A stretch of 64,000 bases of DNA from Trametes villosa (taxonomy: Eukaryota; Basidiomycota; Agaricomycetes; Polyporales; Polyporaceae), in assembly GCA_002964805.2 (NCBI GenBank), contig PUDQ02000058.1:248001-312000 (forward strand), written 5' to 3'. Shown piece by piece: positions 10,619 through 22,012 of the stretch. Every line of letters starts with the position of its first letter. The first letter of the stretch is position 1. The notes beneath the pieces were generated by a model, which was not told where the DNA came from, searched no databases, and saw only the letters and a list, made by a program, of their open reading frames with translations. Made by a program: the position numbers and the translations under genes.

Positions 10619-12480
10619 CTACGCCACCGAGTCGAAACCGTCTTCAGTGCCAGCGGTGGGGTAGTCCCCGAACGAAAGCTCGCGCCGGCTGCGGTCAGCG
10701 CTATCCGCCCGGATCGAGCCTGCGACCTCGTTCGCGTTCTCTACGTCGTAGCGGTAGTAAACGCTAGGCTGATCGAGTGATGCCGACTCAGAGTCTGGCC
10801 CAACCGACGCGCCTATGGACCCGATCACGCGCGACGCGAAGGCGAGCCTGCCGGGGACCGAGGGCGATGGACCGAGTTCCCCGATTGAGTAGAGCTGTGA
10901 ATCGAGCTCAGCGGTGGCCTGGCTCGCGGCTTGCAGGTCGAGGAGGAAGCGACACGTGAAGATTGTGGTCAACCTGTAAGAGGGTAAGCCCCACGCTGCC
11001 TATGGTGCGCCGTGCGCATGGTCCAGCCAAGGTCGTGCAAAACTCACGGATCTGATACCTGAGTTATATAGCTTGCGCCCTGTGCAACGGTCGCGATCTA
11101 CACCGGCAATGCATGCTCAGTGAGTCTGCATGGCAGGGATGGGTTGAAGATGGTCTTGACACATACAGAGAGATGGACGAGTATGACCGCGGCGACGTTG
11201 AGGCACAGTAGAACACTGTTTACACCGTCAGTGTCTGTGAGCTCACGGAGGGACTACGAGCCCTACATAAAGTACTTCATCCCTTGAAGTCGACATTAAC
11301 GAGGGTTTACGTGAGCCCGTTTCGGTTCGGAAGTAGCGCGCGCACCATTGTAGACCAGTACGTCTGCGATTGCCACCCTTCCGGTGCGGCGCGTTAATAT
11401 GGACGTATCACTCTGCCACGTCTTCGTGATTGTGACGGCGATGACTAGGGTGTCCGCAAGGATCAAAGTGCATCGGGACACAGCAGAAACTTGAAGGGAA
11501 CGCGTGAGTCTGACGATTAGCAGCCGCGATGTAGATGAACAGTACGCACAACTTGTAACATGAAAGATATTGATCAGCAAGACAGACGAAGTTTATGCGT
11601 TATCCGAACAGAGCACTTACATTAAACCCTGCGAAAGCGATACGTCGTTCACCTCTTGACAGCCTGTTGTCATCAGGTTCTCCCCACGGAACCCATAGGC
11701 GTATGTAGCCTACACAAAACCCTCTATCAGCATCAGTCGCGGCATAGAGCACAATCATAGGCGCACCAAATTAACGCCGACCGGCCCGAGGGCCAGGATA
11801 AAGACGGTGGACGCTAGAGGCCAATTAAAGCCACTTAACGCCAGAGTGCGCATACCCTGGAACGCTATCGACGGGTGTATCGGAGTGCATCAGTAGGAGG
11901 TCGCTGGAGATCCGCATGAGGACGATACATACCTGCGCATGGCATGAATTGGATTATGATGCCGGCACTCTGGATTATTGTGATGATATTGCAGCTGAAG
12001 AGCATGGACGGTAAACACTATATGTGCGACGTGAGCTGTTCATGAACTAACCCCTGAAGAGAAATTTTAACGTCGCTAGATACGAGTGTAAGATAGGGCA
12101 TACTGATTCAGAAAGTGTCGCAAAGGAGATACCGCCCAGAATTTCGTAGGTGAACAAAGTCCCGTACCGGGTGACGAAGTAGAGCACGGATGCCCCGGTG
12201 ATCTTGCGCCTCCAAAATAGCCTGATCTCCTCGTCCAATGTAGTCAGGTGGTCGTAGAGTAGAAGCGCTAGATATGCTTCGCACGTTAGAGCGCCCTGCG
12301 AGACAGCAGAGATGTACGCACCAGTTATGGAGTACACGATGCAGCTGACAGTGAAACTGGTGGGATAGTAGCGCAGCATGAGGTAAGCCCAGGCCACGGA
12401 GCGTCGGTGAAGGGGATAACGCACTTGTCTTGATACAACTCAACGATATCAGCAGCATCCAAACCGTCTTGCGAAGACAT
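10619..12480 (-). CDS. D1, DUF6533-type multi-pass membrane protein
   Basis: Exons (minus): 12425-12480, 12322-12356, 12104-12267, 12052-12053, 11933-11994, 11767-11864, 11621-11709, 11346-11551, 11167-11234, 11048-11097 and 10619-10973, giving 394 aa. The N-terminal block LLLYDHLTTLDEEIRLFW, followed by a hydrophobic stretch, is the DUF6533 signature. Later blocks are GMRTLALSGFNWPL, a GCQEVND loop, LILADTLVIAVTITKTW, LLCLNVAAVILVHL and CRFLLDLQAA, so about seven membrane segments. These proteins are common in agaricomycetes and have no established function. The model needs a 2-nt exon (12052-12053) to join exon 3 to the next membrane segment in frame; D2 and D3 need the same. It is the upstream member of cluster A. 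Confidence 0.72.
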
Positions 12481-13624
12481 GTCGCGTATAGATTGAGTAG
12501 GGGATGTGCCGAGATTGCTAACCTCCGAGCCTACTTATAAGTACCGGACGGCGGCTCCGGTACAGGTAGGCGCATGGCAGCGGCAGTAGGTTAAACAGCG
12601 TGGGACGAGTGCGGGTGCTGACAAGGCAGCGCAGTCTCATCTACAGATAAACGCGGAGAGGCTGACAGCTGGGGGCGACGCCATACCCAGAATTGTGAAC
12701 ATGCACAGTAAACCGAGAGCGTCGTGGAATGGCCATCGCGCCACTGGAAACTGCGAACGCTCCCTGGAAAGGCAGATAGGGTGAGTTGAATGGCATCGCT
12801 GGCATCTATGGGAATGTTAGCCTACACAGCTACTTGATTCAAGAGTGCGCGGCGCACCGGGTTGACAGCTGAATCAGAGGTAGAGTACAGAGACTCGAGG
12901 CGAGACGAGAGCTCGTCAAAACTCTAGGTCCGGGTGTGACCTATTCAAGAAGAGCATGTCAAGGATAGTAGAGAAGACCTGTGAGTATATGATAACACTT
13001 TATATTGGTTCAGCACTTACTCCATATGTGGCAAGGACAAGGATCGCGGAACGCGGAACGCAGCGAGAAACGACCACAATCGGCACGTACTCTCTTCGAC
13101 GTAAGCCCTGCGAAGCGTAAACTGAATACACAAAGCATACGATGTCGAGCGACGATATTGCAAGTGATGAGCACGTTGGCCTGAGGAGATTGCCGTCCCA
13201 GTCGGATAGTGGCAGTTCATGAATCATCAGAGCGTCTGCAACTACCGGGCCTTTCCATTAAGCTTCGTGCAGCCACCGTGATTAGGGCACTCCGGCTGTG
13301 GCTGGTCGTCAGGCGCGAGGAAGAACGGTAGAGGCCAGTGCCGCAATCTCAGTAAAGGGTGGGTGTGTTCATCCAACTACTCTCCAGCCGCCAAGGAGGT
13401 TGGGAGTCGACTCGGAGTCGTTCAAACTTCCAAGCGCCGGAGCGGCAAGTGCCGTAGGCGCCGGATTAGGGAAGGCCACGCCGCTACGGTACACGTGGCT
13501 ACGAGACGCCATACACAGGTTGATTCTGTCTGTAGCACACCACCACCACACTGCTGTCGCCGAAGATACCCTTCTCCCTCGGTGTCACTCACACATAGCT
13601 AGGCGACTTACAAGAACAGTTATC
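12481..13624. other. Intergenic region between D1 and the PLK4-like gene
   Basis: This is the divergent upstream region of D1 (minus) and the PLK4-like gene (plus). A minus-strand open stretch at 13,000-13,227 ends at a GTAAGT-like donor and could be a decayed exon, but no acceptor and partner exon could be fitted. Nothing else was recognised. Confidence 0.4.
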
Positions 13625-16339
13625 ATGTCTGAGAAATCTAGGTCGAACAGCAGTGCAGGCTCCAAAGGGAGTTTGGAAGTTGCTGAGCATAAGAAGGTTT
13701 GCGGCGTCCCATCATCAAGCAACGCCTCAGTAGATGGCCTATTTGTAAGGTTCAGACAGCTGATATCAGCTCTGTAACTAACATCGCTTTTCTCTATTAG
13801 AACTATGAGCTCAGTGAGGTGATTGGTCGAGGCGCGGTTGCTATCGTCTACCGCGCAACCTGTAAGCGCGGACGGCTACGTAACAGAGAGGTTGCTATCA
13901 AGAAAGTGCGTCCGCAGGTCACAGATATCTCCGTCATACCTAACGTAAAATCGTAGATTCCTCGTGTATCTAGTATCAACTCGAGAAACCCAACAACCGC
14001 ATCTCTCCACTCGACCCTCTACCATCCCTCTATCGTCTCCCTCTTCTCAACATTCAGCGCGCCATCAGGATACTATCAGGTCCTTGAGCTGCACCAACTC
14101 GGCACTCTCGTTGACTTACTTCATGCACGAGAAACCCATGCTCTCACAGAGACCGAGTTGAAGGGCGTGGCCAGGACACTCGTAGACGCCCTCGCCTACC
14201 TCAAGAAGGAGCTCGTTCTTCATCGCGACATCAATCCCTTCCAGCTCATGGTTACTGAGCGCGGCCGCGTGGTATGATCAGGGTTCCAATACCTCAGCCG
14301 GCCCACTAATGCAATGTGCAGAAATTGTCTGGTTTCGGCTCCTCGATCAAACTCGCCAACGTGGATTCTACCGCTGTTGAGTTCTGTGGCTCGGCCAACT
14401 ACGTATCTCCGTAAGTTTTGCAATATATCGTCCAAGTGAGCGCATATATCGACTGAACTCCAAGGGAAATCCTTCGTGGGGAACCTTACGGTTTCGGAGC
14501 TGACCTTTGGTCTGTGGGCTGTGTCCTCATTACATGCCTGTCGGGTCTCCCGGCATTCTACGTGAGTGATTCCTTGATGTTTGTCACTACTTGATGCGAA
14601 ACATCTGCAGGCATCGCATCCGGACGAGACCTACAAGAACATATGCAGCGTGGAATATACTCTCCCAAGCTCTGCCAGTTCGGAAATACAAGATCTCGTT
14701 GCGTCCATCATGCAGAAGGTCTGTGCTATCTCGCAATTTTAACCTCGCTCTGACCACGGTATTTGAAACCCTCAAAAAGAATCCCCGCGACCGCGCGCCG
14801 TTGCACCGCATTCTGTCCCACCCATTCTTCACAACCTCTCTTCCTGTTACACCCCTTGGCTTGCCAACGAACGACATATCGTCGCAGAGATCGCGTCAAG
14901 TCGTCTCAGAGAACCAACCTACTCTAGCCCTCTCTCCTAGGCGGTACCCCTCCTGTCTCTCCCGTGATCCCGGTCGCCCTCGGCCCACCGGATCTCACAG
15001 CAAGTCGAAACAGAACTACGTTCCCAAGCGAATGCCCCTCGACGACATCACGAACATGTATGCTGGGCAGTCTCAAGACCTTGGCGGCGATGTTTCTCTT
15101 CGCGCACCTACGACTCGAATCGTATCCGCTCCAAACTCTCTTCTCAGCCCGTGGGCCCCTCCGTCACCTCTCCGGGCGGACTCTGGAAACTCAGATACCG
15201 CTCCCGGGAAGCCTAACTGGCTATCTGGTTCCCGCTCTTCTGCTCATAGCTTGCTGTCTACGGCCCGATCTGACCTTGGAGGCTCGCCTCAGGCACCTTC
15301 TCCTAGAACTCAGCTCAGACGCGTGCTCTCTGACTCCTATGACTTGCCGGCGACCCGGCGTGCTGTGTCTCTCCCCACTGGGCGGCCACGGCTGTACTCT
15401 CGGCACTCGGAAGCACCTCAGCAGCGAATCTCTTCTCAGGCGACTACCAGTACTGCTGTCTCTCATCCTCGATCGCCTATCAAAGCAACCTCCGCGAAGG
15501 CAGTCACTTCAGCACACTCCGGAGACGGACACGGACGCGCTACTGCTCTCAGCACGCATAGATTGAAGCCCCAAACGCACAAGGTCTCGCGGGGCCAGCT
15601 CGTCGTCTTGCCCTCCCGGTCGCTTCTGGTCGACTTCAGAGAAGGAGAGCGCCGAAAGGGCGGGAAGGGCAAGGAGGTTTTGGTGATTAGTGCTGATGGC
15701 AACACCGTACGTGCTCCTTCACGGTGCATATTGTCGTAGGCCTTCACCTCACGCCCCGTAGATCGAAGTCCACGATGCGCCCCACCTAAGCACGCCATGT
15801 TGCCTCGCGGAGGCGACGGCGGGGTATAGCCTCGCGCATCTGCCGCAGAGTTACCTGAAGCAGTACAATGATGCGGCGCGTTTGGTTGACCAGCTTAAGT
15901 CTCGCATACCGAAGGTCAGCCCGATACATGAAGGGCTGGCCAATCAAGCTAATACGTATTATAGCTGGTGCACTACAGCGACGAGGCGAAGTGTACACTC
16001 ATGGCGAACAGTCCCGCCGCCGACATCGAAATACTCATACCGGGAGAAGAAGACAAGAAGAGCCCACGGCAAGAAGCTGTCCGCCTGCGTCTCCATCAGA
16101 AGAAGGGCACACTCGAGATCTCGCGCTACTCGGGAAATTTGGCCGGCGTGAGTGGTAGGAAGGATCTCGGCGAGTGGACGAAGAAGGTCGTTGCGCTTGG
16201 CCCTGATTTTGCGCTGACCGTGGAGGACAAGGTAGCGTTGGATGATCTGGAACGACTGGCTATGCGACATCTCTCCGAGTTTTTGCGCATCTGCCACGCC
16301 GCGGAGGCGTCTCAGGCTTTTGGCAAGGCGGATCCGTAA
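13625..16339 (+). CDS. PLK4/SAK-like protein with degenerate kinase domain and polo-box tail
   Basis: Nine exons: 13625-13744, 13801-13905, 13957-14271, 14322-14410, 14465-14561, 14611-14718, 14780-15706, 15762-15914 and 15965-16339, giving 762 aa. Residues about 41-300 are kinase-like: glycine loop IGRGAVAIVYRA, EVAIKK, HRDINPFQLMV, GSANYVSPEILRGEPYG and NPRDRAPLHRILSHPFF. Three key sites are altered. DFG reads GFG, the catalytic-loop Asn is Gln, and no helix-C Glu is evident, so it is probably a pseudokinase. A Ser/Arg-rich linker follows. The last roughly 215 residues match the PLK4 cryptic polo box: LPQSYLKQYNDAARLV and AKCTLMANSPAADIEI. PLK4 drives centriole duplication in animals. Higher fungi lack centrioles, so a spindle-pole-body or other scaffold role is only inference. 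Confidence 0.82.
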
Positions 16340-16591
16340 ATACCCCGCATAAATGTTTTATGTCCTCGATTTCCGTACCTTACATGTCTCTACCGTTAAT
16401 CGTTCTGTACATCCGTATAGTTTGCAACATGTTGAGCTCGATATTGAATGTCGGATGAGTTTGAACGCCCGTGGTGAAGATGGTTGCCTTATAGGGACAT
16501 GTAGATGAGGATCAAGTTCGCCTGATTGTCTTTCTCTCTCTACCTCCTCTTGTTTCTCTTCCACACCTTTCGAGAGCGTCGAAACCTGTGG

Positions 16592-18181
16592 ATGTCTCAG
16601 CAATCAGCCGCGCCCAAGCCCACGCTACAGGGGGTCCGTATCAGAGCCAGGAAAGGCGCAGTCAAGGCCCAGGCCAAACACGAACCCGACGGTGAGCTCG
16701 CCACCAAACTCAGCGAAGACCGCCTGTTAACCCCCTGCGCCCCCAGTCTTCCGCGACCAAGTCTTCAAGCACCTCGAAAACGTCCCTCCAAGCGACTTTG
16801 AAGCTGTCACCAACAAACTAGTCCAAGCCGGCGGATCCCTCGAGTACCTTAAGTATGCAGACGCCCTCTTCGAGCTCCTCTTCGTCGGCGGCCTCCTCCA
16901 GCCCGGCGGCCAGTATGTCGAGGACGGCGCTCCGCTCTCACCCTTCTCTCTCCTCAACGCTAAGGCGCCTGTGGAGGTGGCAGACGTGAAGCAGTATGTC
17001 GAGGTTATGAACAAGCTGATCCGGAGGTGCGTCGTTTTTGCACTCGTGTGCTCCGCGACCTAAGCCCTTGCCTACAGATACAAGTACCTCCAGAGGCCCC
17101 TCGAACAATCAGTCCTGCCGAACCTGTTCCAATACATGAACCGCTGGCCAGAGCAGCAGCGGGAGAAGATCGCTGTGGCCGCTGGGCTTCTCATGGCGCA
17201 GGGCATCGCGAGCGCCAGTGCCCTGCAGAGTCTGACGAAGGATCACCTCGTCAAGAACGGTGCGTACTCCTCTGTAATAAAAGATTCATGTGGTCCTCAG
17301 GGCGCTTCTAGATCTGTCGGCCAACGTCATCACCCTTGTGTTCCGTGCGTACCTCAGCTCGCAGTCGATGGAGCACCTCGCCGGCGCGCTCAAGCGCGGC
17401 GGCATCCGCGACCTCCTCGCGTTCTTCCCGGAGAACAAGCGCGACGACAAGACGCTGGACGAGCACTTCCGCAAGGCCGGCCTCCCGCAGGTCGCGGAGT
17501 GGTGGACGAAGCGCCAGTACGCGTCGCTCAAGGAGACGGTCATCACGCAGCTCAAGGAGATGCTCGAGAACGGCGACTCGCACACGGACATTGTCGCGGC
17601 GATCAAGACGCGCCAGGAGGAGCAGCCGCTCCCCGAGACCGAGCTCGTCTCCTGCATCTGGCAGGGCCTCATCTCGTCTGTCGAGTGGAGCGCCCGCCAG
17701 GACCAGAACGAGGCGCTTGCGCTTCGTGAGATCACGGTGCGTGTGCCCATGTTCCGCCCGGCTGCATGTATGCTCAACGCCCGACAGAACTTTACGGACA
17801 TCCTAGAGCCATTCTGTAATGGGCCGAAGACCGAGGTCGCCCTCATCAACACCGTGCAAGTGTATTCCTACGAAGACACGCGTATCATTAAAGCGTTCCC
17901 CCAGATTCTGAAGGTGCGTCTCATAGTTCCGGTATCGTACGAAATTGGCTAACTCCTCCATTACCAGGTTCTGTACAACAAGGACTGTATCTCTGACCAG
18001 GCTATTATCTATTGGCACCAGAAGGGCTCGAAGCCGCAGGGCCGGCAGCACTTCTTGCAGGCCACGGCGCCGCTCGTCAAGGTATGCCGCTCAGCATATC
18101 ACTACCTTTTGTTCTTGTATTGAAGCCACGCTCCTTCAGTTCCTGCAGGAGCAAGAGAGCGAGGACGAGGACGAGGAATAG
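16592..18181 (+). CDS. eIF5-mimic protein (BZW1/BZW2 family), W2 domain
   Basis: Seven exons: 16592-16691, 16747-17026, 17078-17263, 17301-17736, 17788-17913, 17968-18081 and 18140-18181, giving 427 aa. The N-terminus (MSQQSAAPKPTLQGVRIRARKG) and the helical repeat core match BZW proteins. The C-terminal W2 domain has AIIYWHQKGSKPQGRQHFLQ and an acidic tail (EQESEDEDEE). In animals these proteins bind eIF2/eIF3 through the W2 domain and compete with eIF5, tightening start-codon choice. The third intron is only 37 nt and uses GTACTC. The more canonical GTGCGT four bases upstream would break the frame before ALLDLSANVI, so this join deserves a transcript check. It lies 252 bp downstream of the PLK4-like gene on the same strand. 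Confidence 0.88.
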
Positions 18182-18696
18182 AAGATTGCAGGACGATTAT
18201 GACGTACCGTAGTATCCTGATCGCGTCTGGCAGCATGTATCGGTATCGTATCGGTATCGCAGAACGACTGAGGCTGGCGAATGTGACGATGCGTTCGAAG
18301 CGATTTTCTCTCGCGGCGAAGTATGCATTACAGCGGATCGTCAACAAGACAAACATAGAGGATCAGCAAGGCCGGAACAAGAAAACACGAGGAGACAAGA
18401 CGGGCTGTGCGAGAGAACGCGTGCGTAGAAGGCGGGCAAGAAGTAACGGAGAGAAAGCGGATATGAATAGTGCTACAACGTATACAGTACGTGTTCCAAC
18501 GGAAGCGGGGGCATTAGTCCCCTGCTTCTGGGAAGGGGAAGAGGTGACGCGGCGACAAACAAGCGAACGGTTCGCCGGCAGGCATGGACGCTCGGCCCAC
18601 GCTCGCGACGTTTTGCTCTATGTATAACAGTCCGGGGTACGGAGGAGGCGTGGGCGCGAGAACCGGGTCGGGAGCGAGCGTGGGGCCTCACAGGCC
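18182..18696. other. Shared 3' region between two convergent genes
   Basis: This 515-bp stretch lies between the stop codons of the BZW-type gene and the transcription factor. It contains a short imperfect CGGTATCGTAT repeat near 18,240. No gene was recognised. Confidence 0.5.
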
Positions 18697-21600
18697 TCAC
18701 CACGCCTCCGGCATCTGCGGGAAGTCGCCCATCCACCCGTTCGTGTGCCCCACGTTCAGGAAGATGCCGTCGGAGCCGTTCTGCGGGAGACCCAGGTCCG
18801 TCAGGCTCTGGACATCCAACCCACCGTCAGCGATCTGCACACCCTTGCCGGTACAAGGGGAAGAAGAAGCGACGCACCTGCTCCTGGAGCCAGAGCGGGA
18901 TCGTCGCGGGGTTGAACATGCGCTGGTCGTTCGCCCACGCGCCAACCTCCTCGACCGTGAACGGCGGCGGGGGCACGATGCTCGGGTCGATGAACGGCGG
19001 GGGCGGGCCCATCATCGCCTCGGACATCGCCTGCGCCTGCGCCTGCTGCTGCTGCGGGGGCAGGCCCGCGGGCGTGAGCCCGACCTTGCGGCGGAGGTTC
19101 GCGAGCATGATGCGGAGCGTGAGCGCGTAGCGCTCCGCGGCGACGTCCGAGAGCAGCTGCGCGAGCTGCTCGACCTGCACGGTGATCGCGCCGAGGTCGA
19201 GCTCGGCCGGGAAGAGGTTCGCCATCTTGAGCAGGAAGAGGCCGGAGAACGCGGCCATGACGAGCGTGTCGTGCACCGCGTAGCGCAGCGCGGCCCTGTC
19301 CGTCCGCCGCAGGTGCCCAGGCGGCGAGTGGGCAAAGTGCGCGAAGTGCGGGGAGTGTGGGGAGTGCGGGGAGTGCGGGGAGGGTGGGGGCCGAGTCAGC
19401 GCGGCGGGGGGCGAGGGAGGGGGGCGGGGCGCGTACCTGTAGGTGTGCGAGTCGAGCAGGTTCGAGAGGCAGTTGGACGCGGCGTCCTTGGCCTGGAACG
19501 CGAGCTCGCGCTGCTCGAACGGCATCTTGTCCCAGGACACGCCGCGGAGCGCGACGCAGACCAGCCAGAGCTTCGCGTAGTGCAGCTCGCCGGCGAGGAT
19601 CTTGCGCGGGAGCGCCTCGTCGTCCATCGTTTGGCCTGTGTCGGTGTTAGAGCGGGCAGATGGACATCTTCGAGGATGGACTTACGGTGCAGCTCGTCGC
19701 AGTCTGCCCACCACTTGTCGAGGGCGATGTTCGCGCGGCGGATGAAGGAGAGCGTGTTGTGGTTCACCTGGCCGTTGAGCGGCGACAGCGTCTCGTAGAT
19801 TTGCGCTGTGCCCGACAAGCGTCAGTACTCTCCACCTCAGCTGCACACCCACGAAGAGTGTACTCACTCTTCTGCGCGATAAGCTCAACCTGGGACACCA
19901 GACGGACGTCCGTGGGCGAGACCATCGGGTGCGAGAGCAGCACACGGCAGTGGCGGATCGAGCTCTCATCCCGCAGCACAATCGGGCGGCCCGTGCCCAA
20001 GCTCATCTGGTGGTCGAACCAGTACAGGCACAGCCAGATCCGCGCCGACACCACTGCGCATACATCCAGTCTACATGAGTGAAAATGCGAGCGCATAGCG
20101 AGATAATAACTAACCGAGGTTGCGCTCCTCCTCCTCGGTACGCTTCTTCGCGCCGTCCGGGTCCGCGAGCTTCTCGAGGGCACGGTGCAGGCCGAGGTCG
20201 AGCGCCATGCGCATCGCGTGCCCGCTCGGCAGCCAGCCGTTCGTGCTCCACGCGGCGAGCAGGAGCATGCCCTGCACGGCCTCCTTGCGCACGACGGGCC
20301 CGAAGAGAGACGAGCGCGCGATGCCCTGCGCCTCCTCGAGGCACTTGTAGAACGCGGGGATGAGCGGGCCCGTCCCGCTCCGGATCTTCGCCGCGACGGC
20401 GAGGATCGCGTCGAACGTCCACGGGGAGCGCTCCATCAGGCCCTCATACGTGTCGTAGGAAGGATCGAAGACGGGGATGAAGATGTGGCAGCCTGAGAAA
20501 AAGCTGCAAGGGGGTTAGCGGGGCTGGGAGGGAGGCAGTGGGTGCGCATACATGTGGTAGAGCTCGCGGGCTTCTGTGTCGGAGACGAGTCCCTTTACGG
20601 AGAGATAAGACATGGTATATGATGCATTGAACTATGTGTGACATACTTTCTCAACAACATGTGGGAACGCGTTGCGAGGAGTAGGCTCAGCACGTTTGCG
20701 CTTTTTCACCCTATTGAACGCGTTAGGATAGCCCAGGAACGCGTCATCGCGGTACACACCTAGGAGGCTGGGCGGATGGGGCAGCCGCAGCCTCTGCAGC
20801 GGCGTTCGCAAGCCCCTGCAGGGCTTCGATAGGCGCATTCAAAGTCGAGCGGGGAAGCGTGTCCTCCGACTCATCATCCGAAGATGGCGCAGTGCTCGGG
20901 ACAATCCCATACGTCGCGTACTTGTGCGGCTATCCACAGACACATCAGTGGAACAATACAGCACTGGAAGGGGGAGAACGGACCGGTGGAGCAAAGCCCG
21001 GGAGCGGCGGGAACGCGCGCGGGCGCGGCGGGCCGTCGCCCTGGCCACCACCCGGGGAGCCCCCGTACAGCTCGACGTTGTTACGCCCAGGCGGGATGGA
21101 CCCGGACATGACGGGGCTGTCGCGCGTCGGGCCGCCAGGCGGAGGGTAGGCGGGGCCGCCCTGAACGAGCGCCTGGTTCTGGCTCTGGATGGCGGAGAGG
21201 ATGCGGTCGAGGGAGGACTGCATGCCGATCATCTGGCTCTGCATGACCTGTCCCTGCTCGTCAGCAGGCAGGGCCGGGGGCGAGGGCGGTGGGATACGTA
21301 CGAGGTACTGGCCCTCGAGGCGGGAGAGGCGCCTTTCGGGAGGGGGAGGTGGTGGATTGAGCATGAGGGGCGCATGGTGCGGTGCCGCGCCAGGCGCGAA
21401 CCGCAGGAGGAATGGAGGAACACTCACTCGACGCTCGCGGACGACAAGGCCTGTACGTTTTTCTTCTCTGGCTTCTCAAACACGCACTGCGCTCCGCTCA
21501 GTTGGCAGCGGCGGCAGGGGGCCTGGCGGGCGCAAATGTCAGTTTCCCGGGCCGGGCGGAGAGACGGGCCAGAGGGACGCGTAGGGACGGCGCGGGCGGG

Positions 21601-22012
21601 ACGATGGGCAGTGTGAGCGGCCAGCCCACCCGAGCCGGCGGCAGGAGCGCAGGGAATAAGAGCAGGAGGGGGTGGGGGGTGCGGATGCCCATACGCAGCG
21701 CGCGATGCTGATCATGGGGGAGGTAAGAGAGCGGGGACTGACCTCGCCCTCGCACCTGTTCTTGCCCTTGCGGCAGTTGGTGCAGGCGCGTGCGCCGCGC
21801 TTGGGGATGTGGGCGGCGCCCCCGCCGCCGGGAGTGGGCGGGGCGGCGAGCCCGGACGCGGACTCGCTCGGGGAGCCCATCTCGGACCGGGCGGGGCCGT
21901 TGGAGGGAGCGGGCCCGCTCGAAGGCCCGCCCGCAGCGAAGCTGGCGGTGCGGCGGCGCTTGCCGTTGGGCTGCTCGTAGTCGTTTGACGTCGTGGGCGA
22001 GAGGGACATCAT
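18697..22012 (-). CDS. Zn2Cys6 fungal-specific transcription factor
   Basis: Thirteen exons (minus): 21743-22012, 21428-21522, 21302-21332, 20984-21253, 20760-20929, 20647-20710, 20552-20592, 20115-20503, 19868-20053, 19686-19805, 19437-19635, 18878-19295 and 18697-18834, giving 796 aa. The zinc cluster spans the first intron: ACTNCRKGKNRCEGE then APCRRCQLSGAQCVFE, six Cys in the C-x2-C-x6-C pattern. A following helix (QSSLDRILSAIQSQ) could dimerise. The middle domain is of the fungal-specific type (FFSGCHIFIPVFDPSYDTYE, SGHAMRMALDLGLHRALE, WLCLYWFDHQMSLGTGRP). The C-terminus is Gln/Pro-rich and ends in a conserved block (HTNGWMGDFPQMPEAW). It acts as a nuclear DNA-binding regulator; targets are unknown. 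The exon 5/6 join (20,711-20,759) is the least certain. Confidence 0.88.
19335..19390. repeat. Degenerate GGGGAGTGCG tandem repeat in an intron
   Basis: About five imperfect 10-bp units lie inside the longest intron of the transcription factor (19,296-19,436). They probably reflect simple-sequence expansion. Confidence 0.6.

Noticed and set aside
13000..13227. Minus-strand frame ending at a GTAAGT-like donor with a hydrophobic stretch (SAILVLATYG)
   Set aside because: No partner exons or start could be joined; at best a decayed fragment of a membrane protein.
17336..17806. Arg/Ser-rich frame overlapping the BZW-type gene
   Set aside because: It is an alternate-frame shadow of GC-rich coding sequence.
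20003..20422. Minus-strand frame rich in Arg and Pro within the transcription factor
   Set aside because: It is a shadow of exon 8, which has the conserved domain in another frame.
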